64,000 bases of DNA, taken from contig OY720344.1 in assembly GCA_963082975.1 (NCBI GenBank), forward strand, positions 35,890,033 through 35,954,032. The letters run 5' to 3'. The notes under the pieces were generated by a model. The model made no database searches, was not told where the DNA came from, and worked only from the letters and a program-made list of their open reading frames with translations. This document shows, in pieces, positions 44,555 to 58,004 of the stretch. How positions within the stretch are numbered: position 1 is the first letter of the stretch; every line of letters starts with the position of its first letter. This stretch comes from Labia minor. Taxonomy: Eukaryota; Arthropoda; Insecta; Dermaptera; Spongiphoridae. The position numbers and the translations under genes are program-made.

Positions 44555-45872
44555 TATTTACGTTCCTTTTATTTATTTTATTTTGTTTTTTTTTTTTTTT
44601 TTATTATTTTGGATAAGTTTATAAATATAATAAAGAGAGAAGAAAAAGAGAAACAAAGTTATTTTCTCTCCTAATCGTAAAATAAAATGTTTATAGATAT
44701 ATATATATTTCGGCTAAGGGGAGGAACAATCTCCCTCCAATTGTATAATTTGTGTCAGTTAAGAATTTGCAGTTGAGAAAGACATATCATCCTTAAATGA
44801 GCTTGTAACTATCAAGTCCCGTGAAGTAATTATTTCTTTTTATAAATAATCACACCCTGTGATAACTATTCCTGTTACTCCCTGTAATAATAGTGAATTA
44901 CATTATCTTATTTTTTTAGTTAAATTTCTTATATTTAATTTGTTTAAATTTTTTTTTATTAATTAAAGTGTATTAGTATGAACATTATTTTTTTTCCTTT
45001 TCCCTTAATTTTTTTCAACACCCTTTTTATTCTTGATAAAAAGAATTTACCCAAAGTTTGGCGCCCATAATTAACTTATTATAATACAATTCACTGCCAT
45101 CGTGCACCATAGTTTGATCCATTACAAAGTGACGCATAACGTGAGGCGATCTATTACAAGACTAATTTATTATTTGTTATTTTTACTATCATAATTTTAC
45201 TTTAAATATTTTAAACAGAAACAGTAAAATGATATCAATCAACTGATTTCCTCAAAAATTACAAATATTAAATTTTATTAGCGAACACACAAACTAATAC
45301 TCTTGATTCCATGGCCACTATTCAAACAATTTAAGAGTTAAACGATATTGGTTCATAGAACCAAAAAAATTTACATTAAAATAAAAATATCATTCAATTA
45401 GGGAGTGTTAATTTATTTATTTATCTATAGTACTTTCTGCAATACAATATTTCGGATAGATTAGTAGTTAATAATTTAAACGAGATGTATCCGATTATAT
45501 CATTAAGTATTTGATATATTATTAATTCAATAATAAGAAAAAAATAAAATGAAGGTTTTAGTATACAAATATAATGTTATTACAGGTGTTTAACAAAATC
45601 TTTCGTTTTTGGATAATAACTGAATATTGATTACAAAAGATATTTTACCTATAAATATTTTTTTTAGATTTCAAAAAATTGAAGGTTTTGAATAAAATTA
45701 AATATTAAATTATTTATATAATATACAAACTTTCTTTACCCTCTTTTGATAAGTATGAAACAATCTCTACCTGTGACAATATTGTTCAATATCAGCAGTA
45801 GCTGTTTAAATGGAAGGAGTGGTAAAGCGATCGTGGAGCGGGGCAGGCATCTCCAAATCAGAGACGAAACCG
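44555..45872. other. Upstream region of the putative promoter; no gene seen
   Basis: AT-rich. A TTTGGCGCCC motif at about 45057-45066 resembles a tRNA-Lys primer-binding site but no LTR pair was found around it. Confidence 0.4.
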
Positions 45873-46069
45873 TCAGTTGACATCGGACAGCCAAACGAAC
45901 ACCACATTCCCTCTCTCTCTCTCTCAATTCTCTTTTTGTATTTTGATGAAAGTGAAGTTTAGTAATTGGTTTATTTCATCTACTAATTCGAATTCTCGTA
46001 AATTTGGCTGATTTTTTGTTGTTTTAGTTGAATAATACAAAAATATTAAAAAAACGGAAAACGAAAAAG
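45873..46069 (+). promoter_or_regulatory. Candidate transcription start and 5'UTR exon
   Basis: A GC-richer block (about 45820-45905) in very AT-rich DNA contains TCAGTT (45873-45878), an arthropod initiator-like element, then 'ggacagccaaacgaacacc' and a CT repeat. The stretch ends in AAAAAG|GTTAGT at 46069/46070, a good splice donor. No ATG-led long frame follows. It is the best upstream candidate for the first exon of the Ig-domain gene, whose coding exon at 59578 is preceded by a splice acceptor. The link is inferred only. Confidence 0.4.
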
Positions 46070-46662
46070 GTTAGTCACAATTTACTTTTTATTTTAAATT
46101 AGCAATTAAATTATTTATTTAGTTAATTAAATGTATTAATAAATAAATAAATAAAATATTTTTAATTTAAAAAAATAATTAAAAATATCAAAAACGATTA
46201 AGAATTCATTACTTAGATAAAAACAAAACAAGAAACAACATATTTTCCTTTAAATAATAAAAAAATAATACATTAAATATCTACCAATTGAACCGCGAAT
46301 CATACTCTCGAACTGAGTTGTGTGGAGAGTGAATATCACAATTATATTTATATAAATATAAGTTTTTTTCCCTTTGAAATAAAATATGCTAATTGAATTT
46401 TTCTATATAAATAATATTTGTTTATAAACACGATATAAACAAAAAAAAATATATTTTCAAAAATAATTTATGAATTGATAAATTTTCAAATAATTCATTG
46501 GAAATTCTGAGTTAAGGCTGAAATAAAGTAATTGAGATAATAAATTATTAAATTAAATTAATTAATAAAAATAAAAATATTTATTATATTTAAATGATAC
46601 GAATATTAGAAAATACAAATTGGAAAAAACGGAATTTATTTACGTACAAATTTTATGTTATA

Positions 46663-47074
46663 CGAGGGTGGGGTGAAAAGTTTCCTGCCTGACCAAGAAA
46701 AACGATGTTTTTAAATTTTTTTTTTTTGCTTTATTTTTCAACATAATCTCCATACACTGATACATTTCTCATAACGGTGTTCTAATTTAGTTGATTAATT
46801 TAATTAATTAAACGCGAAAAATTCGTTTGGATTACGCCTACAGCGCCAAATTGTCGGTAGAAATGGTTTTTCGAAGCAGTTTTTGGTCTAACGTAAATAA
46901 ACGCGGCACCCACCTTGCACACAGCTTTTCCAAGTTCAAATGGTTGTGCAAAATATTTCGCACACGTTCAGCTGACATCGTACAGAATTGAATGTTGAAA
47001 AATAAAGCAAAAAAAAAAAAATTTAAAAACATCGTTTTTCTTGGTCAGGCAGGAAACTTTTCACCCCACCCTCG
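46663..47074 (-). mobile_element. mariner deletion derivative with long TIRs
   Basis: 412 bp between TA duplications. The ends CGAGGGTGGGGTGAAAAGTT and inverse share 60 bp or more. A minus-strand remnant (47032-46838) reads 'MSAERVRNILHNHLNLEKLC' and 'ARWVPRLFTLDQK', the linker between the HTH domains of mariner transposases. A solo end of the same family is at 54549-54621. Confidence 0.9.
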
Positions 47075-47594
47075 TATATGTTATGACGTTTTAAATATTA
47101 TAAATATATATATATAATATATATATATAAATGATCATGAAAATATTTTGATATTTTTCCAAGATAAATTATTGAAAACCTTAAATTATTTGTCTTCTTA
47201 AAAATTAAAAATAATAAAAAGTTTTAAAATATTCGATTTATTGTTATAAATTAAAGAACCTTAGAAAATTGAAATGAAAAAAATACAGATTCATATTGGA
47301 AAAATTATTATATTCATATATATTGCATATTTTAAACATTGATAACAATAATGAAGGAATCTGTCTGGGTCTTGAGAAAGGTCTTGGAGCTCAAATCTTT
47401 ACCATAATAATTATAGCTGGGGGAGGGGGGAAATGGCAAACTTAACTAATCTGAATAATTGTAATGAATAAAAAAATAATATTTCTAAATTATATAATTG
47501 TATATATTTTCAATGCTTAAAAATAAAACAAAACAACAAACCAGGATTTTGTTATGTGATCATTGTTAACTCTTATCTTCCCCCTCCATTATAT

Positions 47595-47842
47595 ATATGA
47601 AGACCTTAGAGCGAAACAGTGGTAAGCCACAAAATCAAAATGTTGAGATATTGCAGTTTAAAGTGTAGAAAAAAGATAGAAAACATTGGGTTTACTGCAT
47701 ATATTTCAAATTTGCTCAATATGTAATATCAGTAAAGGGAAAAAGTCAGCAATTATTATTTCTTAGATATATATAATTAAGAATAAAACAATTTTCTACA
47801 AATGTGGCTTACCATTGTTTCGCTCTAAGGTCTTCATATATA
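47595..47842. mobile_element. MITE with TATGAAGACC termini, copy 2
   Basis: Inverse orientation to 9136-9382 and nearly identical to it throughout, including 'cagtaaagggaaaaagtcag'. The ends are TATATGAAGACCTTAGAGCG and inverse. Confidence 0.88.
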
Positions 47843-48252
47843 TTATTTCTATATTTCCCCCGAAAAAATAAACAATACCCATTTGTTACTTTATTTTTAA
47901 ATTTTTTTATATAATTATTAATATTAAAAAAATTATAGTTCAACTTAACTCACTTATTCAAAGAATATTAAAATCATATTCTGGAATGTCAATTAACAAA
48001 ATTTAAATTAAAAAAATATTATCCATACCATTACATTTTTTTTAATAACAAAGATTAAAAAAAAAAAAAAGACCAAACCACCTGGTCTTGGCGTCTCTCT
48101 CTCTCTCATCTAATAAATACAAATACAATAATAAATTCAATTTCTAGCTATTATCCTTTAATGAATTAATACAAAGCTAATATTGATAGACTAGATAGGA
48201 TAAAAACTAATGACAATCACAAAAAGGGAACTAGATTAAACAAGTGTATATA

Positions 48253-48293
<41 letters not shown>

Positions 48294-49881
48294 TCAATAA
48301 ATCAATAAATTTGAATTTCAAGTTTACACAGAGGAATAATAAAACCCTTTATTTCCATTATAATTATAAATAATAGTATTTTAAATAATCACTCATCATT
48401 TTTTCTTTTCTTTTCAAAATATTTACATTGAATGTTTCCAACGAGGTGGGTTTAAATATTACAATTCAATTAATGATTGCATTTACATAAAGATGGAATT
48501 ATTTTTAATTTTTAATAATTATAAACTAATTGGAATCTGATAAAATTATAACCATTTCATAAAAGATAAATCTTTGCTTTACCTTAAGAATAAATCTATT
48601 TTACATAAAATTGTATTGTCTTAAGCCGCCGATAACTTTTCTTATTACTTGTAAAATATAAAATTCTATCCCAAAACAAAATTTATATTAAGTGAGAAAA
48701 GTCTGTGATAGTATATATAGTAATGTATTCACTCTTATTTTCTTTTTAAAATAATTTAACCAGACTTCCCTATATTAAATATTTATTTATTTTAATGAAA
48801 AATAGTATTGATTAGATCAGTTCCTACGGTAACTACTCCCTACTTTACTATATTTTTTTTGCGATAACTATTATTTTATCGGTAGCAAAGACAAGCAAAG
48901 CCTGCTGATAACACAGACAACTCAATGATTGTTCGATTCCTATCAAAATCATCGAGAGAGAGGGATAGAAAATTGGGAGCTATTGATGATAAACTCTTTC
49001 CTTACATCGGATTATATAATTATATATATATATATATTTCAAAATTTATAATATTTGATTGAAATCTGTATTTATGAAGATGTTATCAAATTGTCAAATT
49101 GCAGTGATTCATAAATCAATATTTTTTAAATTTATAGAAAGATAAATATTAGAATTTCATATATCTTTTGAGATGGATTTAATTAAATTTAAAACTAATA
49201 ACCTAAATACCTCTTTCCAACCAAATTTGCAGATGTTTTTTAAACTATTGACTATAAAAAGTTATTAATAAGTTTTTAAATATGTTTTCTTTAATATTTG
49301 TCATCAATTAAAAATGTTTTTATATATTTTTATATTATCGGTTTTATATGAACAAATTAATATAGATAGATGAAAACTAAACTATAAATAATAAATCTTT
49401 TTGTTAGAAACTTATAATGTTTCATAAATACTACATAAATATAAGAATAGAATTAAAAATTATATAATATATTATAGGAAAACATGATCTTTATTTTATG
49501 TATAGATTAAATTATGTTATATTTAGTATAAATCTCAGTCTATATAAAAAGCATTTTCAGTAATATATTAAATATATGTTCCATTAAAAATGTATTACAA
49601 ATATATTAGAAGAGATGAGACATATTATTGTAGTTTGCATATCGCTTTGATTTTCTGTATTCATTGTTATAGGAGACAATATTACTGCTAGAAAGATGAT
49701 GTAAAAATGATCTTCTACCGAAAGTTAAGTCAGATTAGAAGCGATTCAAAGAAAGAAAACCGTTCTAGGTATTTGTCTCAAGTCTGAGTAACAGAAGAAT
49801 AGACGCGATTCAGATGGCAGTTTAAGGAAGAGTAATTAATAGTTATTGCATTTTTTTCATCGTAGGCGGAGGTGAGCAACA
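47843..49881. other. Intronic/intergenic AT-rich DNA with a (TA)n at 48256-48288
   Basis: Nothing beyond the TA microsatellite, a CT tract at about 48096-48108 and short AT tracts was recognised. Confidence 0.45.
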
Positions 49882-50505
49882 TTTTCACTATCTCGCCAGA
49901 GATAGTATTGCGATCACGAAAATTTTCGATGTTGAGATTTTGATGTTTTTATACGTTGTGAAGGTTCCTGAATCATTTTCACTAAGGTTGAGAAAAATGT
50001 CTGTGTGTGTGTATGTGTGTGTGTGTGTACATGTAGGCAAGATTACGCAAAAACGGTTTGAATCATGAAATTTGGTATACGGGGATTATTCAAAATTCGT
50101 AGTTTTCTATCAACTTTTGAGAAATTTAACTCAACCGGAAGAGGGTCATAACTTACCACGTTTTGATTTTTTTTCTTCTAAAGTGACCGTAAAAATAAAG
50201 AAATATGTTTGATAATTTTTCACACATTTAAAAATTGTATAAAACTACTATATATAGAATTTCAGCTTGATTGAATCGCTGAAAGTACCGAAATTAATTT
50301 TTTAAATTTTTTAACACGTTGACTGTCAATCACGCGTCAGCACGTGACGTGGTATTATCAACAAAGAGCCAAACACCCGCTGGCTTAATAAATATTATTT
50401 ATTAATTTTAATTTATAATTTTTAATTAATTAAATTTAATTTAAATATAATATATGTTAATTAGTCCAATTCAAATTTGTGAGATAGTCGAGTGGATACA
50501 CTCTA
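49882..50505 (-). mobile_element. Helentron-like beta family, copy B
   Basis: Inverse copy of 41271-41885: starts TTTTCACTATCTCGCCAGAG and ends with the GAGTGGATACACTCT hairpin. The TG repeat is in the same relative position. Confidence 0.8.
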
Positions 50506-51536
50506 GATTTTTTTTTTGTAAAAGGACCAAACAAAAGTTCGACATTTCGCAAACATAAAAAACAACTTAATAAATTATTATACCTTAAATATTTAATGAA
50601 CAATAGACATAATATATATCCCTTTCAAGGTTTCCAAAAATTATTTCATTGTTGTGGTGATTGTTTAGGATACCAATAAAATCATATTGTACTATTATAC
50701 TTACTATACTTTATTCAAGGTTGAAAAGTGATTTGATGATATAAAATGCTTTACTATAAATTACTGTTTTTTTGAATTATCCCTTTCCATATTACGTTGA
50801 TAAAAATACCCTGGGAATGAGACTAATTGGCAGAGTTTAATAAGCAATTTTTTGGGTAACCTTTACATTTTGAATTCTCAGAATTACATTCATCAAATTT
50901 CCTCAAAGATGGATACAAAAAAAAAAAAAAATTCAAAAACTAAAAACTACCTCTACCAAAGAAAAAAAATGAAAACATTGTTATTTTTTCAATCTCTTCT
51001 ATTTTTTAATCATAAATCACTCTAATTTATTTATGAAAAATTAATAAATTTAAATTATATGTATATTTATATTATTTTATAAAAAGCAAATTGAAAACTG
51101 ATTAGATATAAATAAAATACTTATTACATGATAACTTTTAGATAAATCAAGTTTTTTTTTATATTTATTTTAATTTAATCCGAAAGTTTAAAGTACATAA
51201 ATCAAAAGCAAAACTGATAAAATTGACAAGTAATATATTTAATAATAATTTTTAATGTTTAATATATTTATATAAATATGTATTACTATTGATAATAAAT
51301 GATTAATTAGTGATTTCATCTTATATTTATGACTTAAATTTTAGATAATGTACATAATTTCTTATTGAAAGTATATACTAGTATATGTAGATTAAAAAAA
51401 ATAGTGAAAATTTATTAATCTTTAAAATTTAAATGAAAGAGAGATTATATTTGTAAGTTTATCTTTTTCTATAATCAAACTAATTTTAATAAAAATAGTT
51501 ATACAAAAATATAATTATATATATATATAAAGAATT

Positions 51537-51810
51537 CTGACTTTTGTACGTCCTTCCAAAGTAGAACGCCTATCAAGACAGTTATATCAAAAAGGTGTCC
51601 TATGATCAGTAGAACGGGTCAAATCAACTTTTTTTTGATTTTCTTAATTGGAGGCGCTATCAAGTAGCTTTCCCAATTTTGATCCCGGAGGCTTGGTTGA
51701 CTCCGCACCATAGGCCCCCAGCTAGAGAAATTCCCTTGCCAGGCCCGGGATTTGAACCCGAGACCTCGAGAATATGACCAAGCTACGCTAACCATTCACC
51801 CTGTGGCACC
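51537..51810 (-). mobile_element. tRNA-derived SINE
   Basis: The minus strand starts at 51810 with a tRNA-like head: A-box-like 'tggttagcgtagcttgg' and a B box GGGTTCAAATCCC (plus-strand 51749-51761 region), with partial acceptor pairing 'tgcca/tggca'. The body of about 200 bp ends at 'gtacaaaagtcag'. The same body end recurs at the right edge of the window (63919-64000), which shows it is a repeat family and not a tRNA gene. Confidence 0.75.
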
Positions 51811-53207
51811 TTATATTTATTTATTTATTTTCATGTTGTCAACCAACCATTCAACCTAAAATCCCAACAAAAGACTCTGAATCCCAAAATTCCCTTCTCA
51901 AAATTCTCTTGAAAATTACGCCAAAATGGGCAATGAAAAGTTGTGACTCAAATCTCACAAAAAGATTAAAAATAACCAGAAAATAACTTTTCATGATCGA
52001 AATTTTAGCGGTAACCTAAATACATATTATAGATTATTTATATAAACATATAAGACATTTAATTAAAAGAATATATTCTTAATTAGTTAACCATTCAATA
52101 ACAATCGGACATAAAATTTTAATTTTATTGATTTAGACTCATATTTTTCACCTAAGTTTAACATGAATACAATTGAAAAGTGAAATGTTGTAGTAAGTGG
52201 TTAAATCATAAAGTGTTTTTCTTAAATGTAAACAATTTTTAAAAATATAGATATAACATTATTAAATATATTTTTGATTTATTTTATTTATTTATTGTGA
52301 AATGAAACGCATATAAATATGTATAGTTACGGAAAAATGTTATCGTCTTGAAGGTGATATTTTCAGGCAATCAATCGGTTAAGAAAGCCCATTGACATTG
52401 CCCACCAAAAGCCCCCATGGCGTTTACACTTTTCTGCCATTGACATATATTTTTTAGTTATATTGTAATCTTTTTTTTTAATTATTATTATTATCTTTAT
52501 ATCACATGGTAAGATAAAAATCTTTGAAGAGATTTTTTATTTCATCATTAGCCTATTTTATTATCATTTTAACTATTCTGATTGCCTTAGAACCTTTTTT
52601 CATTGAACAGAAATCTCCCTGTTCCCCCAATGTAATTGGGGGAGATATAGTAATTTGTTAAGTCTCTATGTGTAATAACTATATATTTATTTTATTTTAA
52701 TATATTAAAACCTTAATTTTTATTTTTATTTCTTCGTTATTTTTTAATTTATTCAATATATTATTAATCCATTATTAATCCTATCATTATTTATGCAGAA
52801 TCGCACAAGGAAAAAGTTTAATTTATATTTATTTAATTCATATAATTTAACAAAAAAAAAATACTTAATATTATTTTTAGAATATAATTTGTTATTTTTT
52901 ATCTTTATTACAAAGATAATTTTATTTTTAAATATTTTTATAATAATATAAACGCTGTCAGCTCCCCTTTCTTTACCCGAGGACGTCAACCTTTCACCCC
53001 CTCCCCCCATTATTGCAACCCTCATATTTGCTATTGTGAAAATGATATAAAGAGACTTAATATTTCTTAATAAAGAATGAAGTAATAAGTAAGTAGTATT
53101 ATAGGATTATTCCATTTATTTAAAAATTTAGTTGATAACTTTAATTTACTTTGAAGATATTTGTATAATTCTGTGATTGAAGTAATCATTACTATTGGTA
53201 AAAAAAA
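51811..53207. other. AT-rich DNA, no gene seen
   Basis: A small CCCCCAAT/ATTGGGGG palindrome at about 52623-52641 is the only structure noticed. Confidence 0.4.
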
Positions 53208-53806
53208 GGGAGTGTCCTCCCCTAGACTTTCCCGCATATAAATAAGTAATTAGGTTATTATTATTATGTTTTAACAACAATAAAAATAAACAAACTAATT
53301 AATTTAAATTATAAAGTAAAATGGTTTAACACTATTATATATATTTATAATTTACACCTAACGCTACTTGTATAGGTAAAATGTCACATCCGGTAGTCAG
53401 ATCATGATGAAATTTGGTATCTGAATTTTTTTCATATTTTTAAATCTATATACAAAATAGGAAGCAAATATCTCGAAGCAAACTGGTACTTTACTTGAAA
53501 GGTAAACGCAACCAGTGTAGGTAAAGTACCACTTCCGGTTAACCGATTTTGACGAAATTTTGATAAAAATCTACAAACTGTGAATAATATCGGTGTACCA
53601 AATTTCGAAGTCCTAGCTTGATTAGTTTCTGAGTAAATTTGCTCACAGACAAACATTACATACATACACACACACAGACCTAATTCGAAAAATGGTATTT
53701 TCCGACTCAGGAAGGTTTAAAACGTCAAGATCTATCGAAATCTCGAAGTCGAAATTTTTGACGATTCCAATACTTCCCTTATACGAAGTATGCGGGAAAG
53801 TAAAAA
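53208..53806 (+). mobile_element. Helentron-like gamma family element
   Basis: 599 bp. The left end GGGAGTGTCCTCCC hairpin is followed by ctaGACTTTCCCGC. The right end is GCGGGAAAGTAAAAA. The interior parallels the beta family ('acttccggttaaccgat', 'ccaaatttcgaagtcctagc', 'aggaaggtttaaaacgtcaa') but is well diverged. No coding frame. Confidence 0.72.
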
Positions 53807-54548
53807 TGTTCAGCGAAACGAGCCCGAATCTTTTCACTTCCTCTATTATTACATATTTTTATATTTTATTAAAATTTACTTAAATCATTTATAAAGTTAA
53901 GTTAAGGCAAGTTAAAAAATCTGAAGTTTCAGTTTCAAATTTATTTATATATTCCTAACAGTTTATTTTTAAGGATAAATAAATAAATAATATTTAACTT
54001 AATATTACAATTGGAATGACAAGCGTATTTGTTTTATGCTCGTATTTTTCTCTATTAGATAATGAATTAGATTATATTATAGGATGCAGATGTTTGGTTT
54101 GGTTCATTGATGCCCAGGACAAGGGCATACAGACTATGCGTCTTTCTATCTTTATGTTGATTTGGCTTATCAATAGCCAAACAAAAATACCCCTCTCCGT
54201 ATTTTCTTCCTCCCTCTCTTTCTATATCTTTTTCATTCTAAACTACTTTCTTTTTCAATTAAAATAAATAAAATCAAAAAAATAAGTACAATAAAAAAAA
54301 TGTACTTTCACATATAATTATTTTATAATAATTTATAAGACTCATTTAAGTATAATAATATTAGACTATTAATTTGTTTATTTTTGAGGAATTCTCTCAT
54401 TTTTACTCTTACACAAGTTTATTATCATACAAAAAGACAAGTATCAATAAAGTATGAAGATTTTCTTGAAGGGTGAATTGCTTAGCTTCAATGAAGGGCA
54501 GGACGAAAGCCCCTAAAAGCAAAAATAATAAATTGTTAGAAAGTTAAA

Positions 54549-54621
54549 TAAAGCAACAAAAAAAAAAATTTAAAAACATAGTTTTTCTTGGTCAGGCCGG
54601 AAACTTTTCACCCCACCCTCG
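54549..54621. mobile_element. Solo terminus of the 46663-family mariner
   Basis: Reads into CCGGAAACTTTTCACCCCAC and ends CCCTCG before TA, matching the right end of 46663-47074; the other end is missing. Confidence 0.8.
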
Positions 54622-55169
54622 TAAATCTAAAATTTCTATTTTCTTGTGAATTTTCTATTCATATATATATAAATAAAATAACAGATAATAACTTGAATAA
54701 CTTCAAACTTATATTCGTATATTTATAAATTAGTGATTAATTTGATGATGAATGAATGTATAATACTTTGAATAGATAAATATAAATATATTCTTACTCT
54801 TACTTGAATTTAGAAATGATAATTAATATAATCCTATAAATAACGTTTAGTGTTTTAATATTGATAAAATTATTTTAATATTTTTATTATTAAATCTTCT
54901 TCTATAATATAGATTTATATTTTATGGTTTTATGGTGCGTTTTTTTAAAAATCTGTAATAAAAATTAAAAACTTAAAATTTCTACTATTTTATTAGGTAT
55001 ACTATGTGGTCAAGACGTGACATTAACAAACTTTTTTGACAGGCTTTTTTTAGAAATGTTAAAATTAGAATTATATAATACAATTATTATTTTAATCAAT
55101 TATAATAATTATTATTTTTCTAATAACTTGATTATACTTATTATTTATCTCTTAATAAGATCCCCCATC

Positions 55170-55597
55170 CAGGACCGCCCTAACCACAGGGCTAATTGGG
55201 CTATAGCCCTAGGGCGCAATCCTTCTGGGGGCGGCATTTTTATTGGTTTATATATTTTTTCTCTTATTGTGTTAAATAGTAGTTTTATAATAACCTCCAA
55301 CCCGGAGTGACATCACTTCAAAGATTTTAATCATGCTCATTCAAAATACATATCTATTTTTCTTATTCATTATATCCGTATAAGCATTGAATAAATAATT
55401 TTAATAAGAATCCTAACAGCAGCGATAATTGTGCAGTTTGAAAATGTTGACATATAACATTTTCAACACAAATGACACTGTTTCAAATTTTATTGAAGAG
55501 TGTCTTTATTTTACGTGAATTTATTAGAAAATTTCTTATGATAAGGGGCGCAAAATTTTAGAAGCCCACGGGCGCCGAAAATCTTAGGACGGCTCTG
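55170..55597. mobile_element. hAT-type element with perfect 8-bp duplication
   Basis: 428 bp. The ends CAGGACCGCCCTAA and TTAGGACGGCTCTG are flanked by CCCCCATC at 55162-55169 and 55598-55605. The subterminal regions are GC-rich ('gggctatagccctagggcgc'); the interior is AT-rich and non-coding. Confidence 0.92.
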
Positions 55598-57414
55598 CCC
55601 CCATCCCTTCAACAATGAATATTAACACCATATACTTAAGTTTTTTTTTATTTTAATTTTTATTATAAGATATCGTAAATAAAAGTAAATATTAATTTCT
55701 CATATGTTAAATAGTAGAACTAATTCTCTCTCTCTCTCTTCTGGATCTCACTATAATTCCTCATTTCATTTTTAGTTTAGAATTGTTTTATTGTCCCAGG
55801 CTGTTAGTCTTGTAATCCCTTACATTGACATCCTACTTATGTTGTTTGATGTCTTTTTCCTCTTCTCTCTTTTTTTTACTCTTTTTCAACTATCTACCAA
55901 TTTTATTTTAAATTCCAGTCGTTTCAATGAATGAAGGCCTCAATATGAAGATAAGTTAAGAAAGGTGTTGGAAATGCAAATAATAAAAGAGAAGAAAAAC
56001 ATAAAAATTCAAATTGGCCTTCTATTAAATTTAATCTTAGTTTTCGAATCTGTCCCATTAAATGTCACTGACTCATATTTTCTCCAAAGTAATAGAGTTG
56101 CTCTCCCATAGAATGCGGATCGCCTGAATTGAACAAAAGTTGTCCTATCACATTAGAACATATACCTACTCGTATTATATGCACATATTTTTATATTTTA
56201 ACTGTATGCTATTTATAAGTTTATATATAAATATATAACATATATATTATATATATATATATAAGAAGAAAGATAATATGTATATGTATATATGTGTATT
56301 TGGGTGGGCATTTTCTACGATTTTTCATTATCGGGAATTATTTTTTTATTTTATATATATTTCTTTACAATATTTTATGATTTGATCTTTTCTGTCATAT
56401 TTATGTTGATTAATGGATACTAACTTCTATACCATTTGTCCGATTTCAATTGAATAGAGGAAGATAGTTAAAGTTTATAAAAAACAACTATTCGATTATA
56501 CATACTATTATTTTCTATTCCAGAAAAATTATCTTTCTTTATTTATAGCTTGAGATTTTTTTAATTTCGATTCAGTTCACCTCTTTTTTTTATTTTTTTT
56601 TTTGATAAAATAGCATACCTTTAATAAATTGCATGAAAAGAAAACAAATAGTCATAAATACGCCATTTAAATGTAATCAATCGATTAATTTGTACGTATT
56701 TTTTTGTTTGAAAAGAGCAAATGTTTAGACACTGTTTGTTTATTTCTATAACTCCATCTCCTTTACACTCTTTCAATATTTTCTTTAATACATAAGCCAG
56801 ACTTCAACGAGAGATGCTTTAAGAAAAGAATTGTTCTTCCATTTAAAAATAGATAATATAATATTTTAAAGTCATTGACTGGGACAAGAAACAATTTCAA
56901 TAAAATGCTATTAGCAAAATAATCCCAAAATATAAAGATTTAGTAAAATTAGAAAAGGATATATTTAGATATTTTTGAAAATGGAGAATATAATCGAGAT
57001 TTCAACCGATTCTGAAATTTATATTGCTATATTCAATTAACTATATTGTTTTAAAAATTCCGTTCAATAATATAGTGATGCTTATAGTTATCGAATTAAA
57101 TATCTCAGCTAATTATTATGAATTTCCTTCACAATATTATTATGTTAACTATAAAAACACCTGTTTGATTATTGATCATGAATATATACCAAAAATTAAA
57201 TTTTTGGTATAAAAGCATTAATAGTGAAAGATAATTTCAAGCTGATCTAATGCCTACCACAGTTAAAACCAATCCGATCCCATTCGATATTTAATAAAAA
57301 AATCATTTATATTCTTAACAATTCTTAGGATTACTCAAATATAAATTTCTATTGTAATAACAAAATATTTAAATTATGTCAATGAATACCAAATAACAAA
57401 TTTAGGAATTTTAT
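55598..57414. other. AT-rich intron/intergenic DNA, no gene seen
   Basis: Poly-pyrimidine tracts (about 55727-55740) and TA-rich stretches (about 56230-56260) only. Confidence 0.4.
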
Positions 57415-57650
57415 AAGAGGGTAGGTCCGAGACTTTTTTAATGAAACACAGGTTTTTGGATAAAAAATTATTTTTTTTTCAACGAAGTCTCCTTTGAGCT
57501 CTATACAATTCGTCAAACGTTCTCCAATTTTTTGATCCCTTCCAAAAAATAAGATTGTCGTGGCCCCGAAAAACCCAGTGTTTTGACTGCTATTTGGTCT
57601 TTGGTGTGTTGTGGTGGATCCACATTTCATCCACCGATACGAAAGGGCGC
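57415..57650 (-). pseudogene. mariner transposase fragment
   Basis: The minus strand in two frames gives 'RFVSVDEMWIHHNTP' (first catalytic Asp in VDE), 'HWVFRGHDNLIFWKG' and, after a gap, 'IELKGDFVEKK', the C-terminal part. The open piece extends from 57717 to 57379. No paired termini were identified, so the fragment is a decayed internal deletion copy. Confidence 0.72.
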
Positions 57651-58004
57651 AAAAACCTGTCCATGTTGCTGTTAAACAACGCCAATACCATAATGCGAGT
57701 TGTGAGTAGCTACACAAAATTCACTTTTATCCATTTTTTTCTCAAATCACCAGGTACTTTGTTATTAATGGATGTCAAACAAAAATTAAAAGACCCAGCT
57801 GATTCAAATTCCGACAGGAGTCAGCTGATAGTTGCCTGCTGACAGGATCAGTGTTGCCATTTCATTTAATTCAGTTATTTTCTTCTTTCTAATTTTATTC
57901 TGGAATTTTTTCTCTTTTTTATTTTTAAATATTGTAACATAAATGGTAGAGTTGTGAGATGGTTCAAACCAAGGTCAGAAATGTAAATAATAATTAAAAT
58001 TAGC

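Noticed and set aside
45050..45075. TTTGGCGCCC as an LTR-retrotransposon primer-binding site
   Set aside because: No LTR pair, polypurine tract or gag/pol coding text was found within several kb.
45736..45927. 63-codon minus-strand frame starting MRERERE
   Set aside because: Arises from reading the CT microsatellite; the region is better explained as promoter/5'UTR on the other strand.
48900..48975. GC-richer stretch as a host exon
   Set aside because: No open frame with splice borders in either direction.
51738..51810. Possible real tRNA gene on the minus strand
   Set aside because: The A and B boxes are present but acceptor pairing is imperfect and the body recurs at 63919, so it is the head of a SINE.
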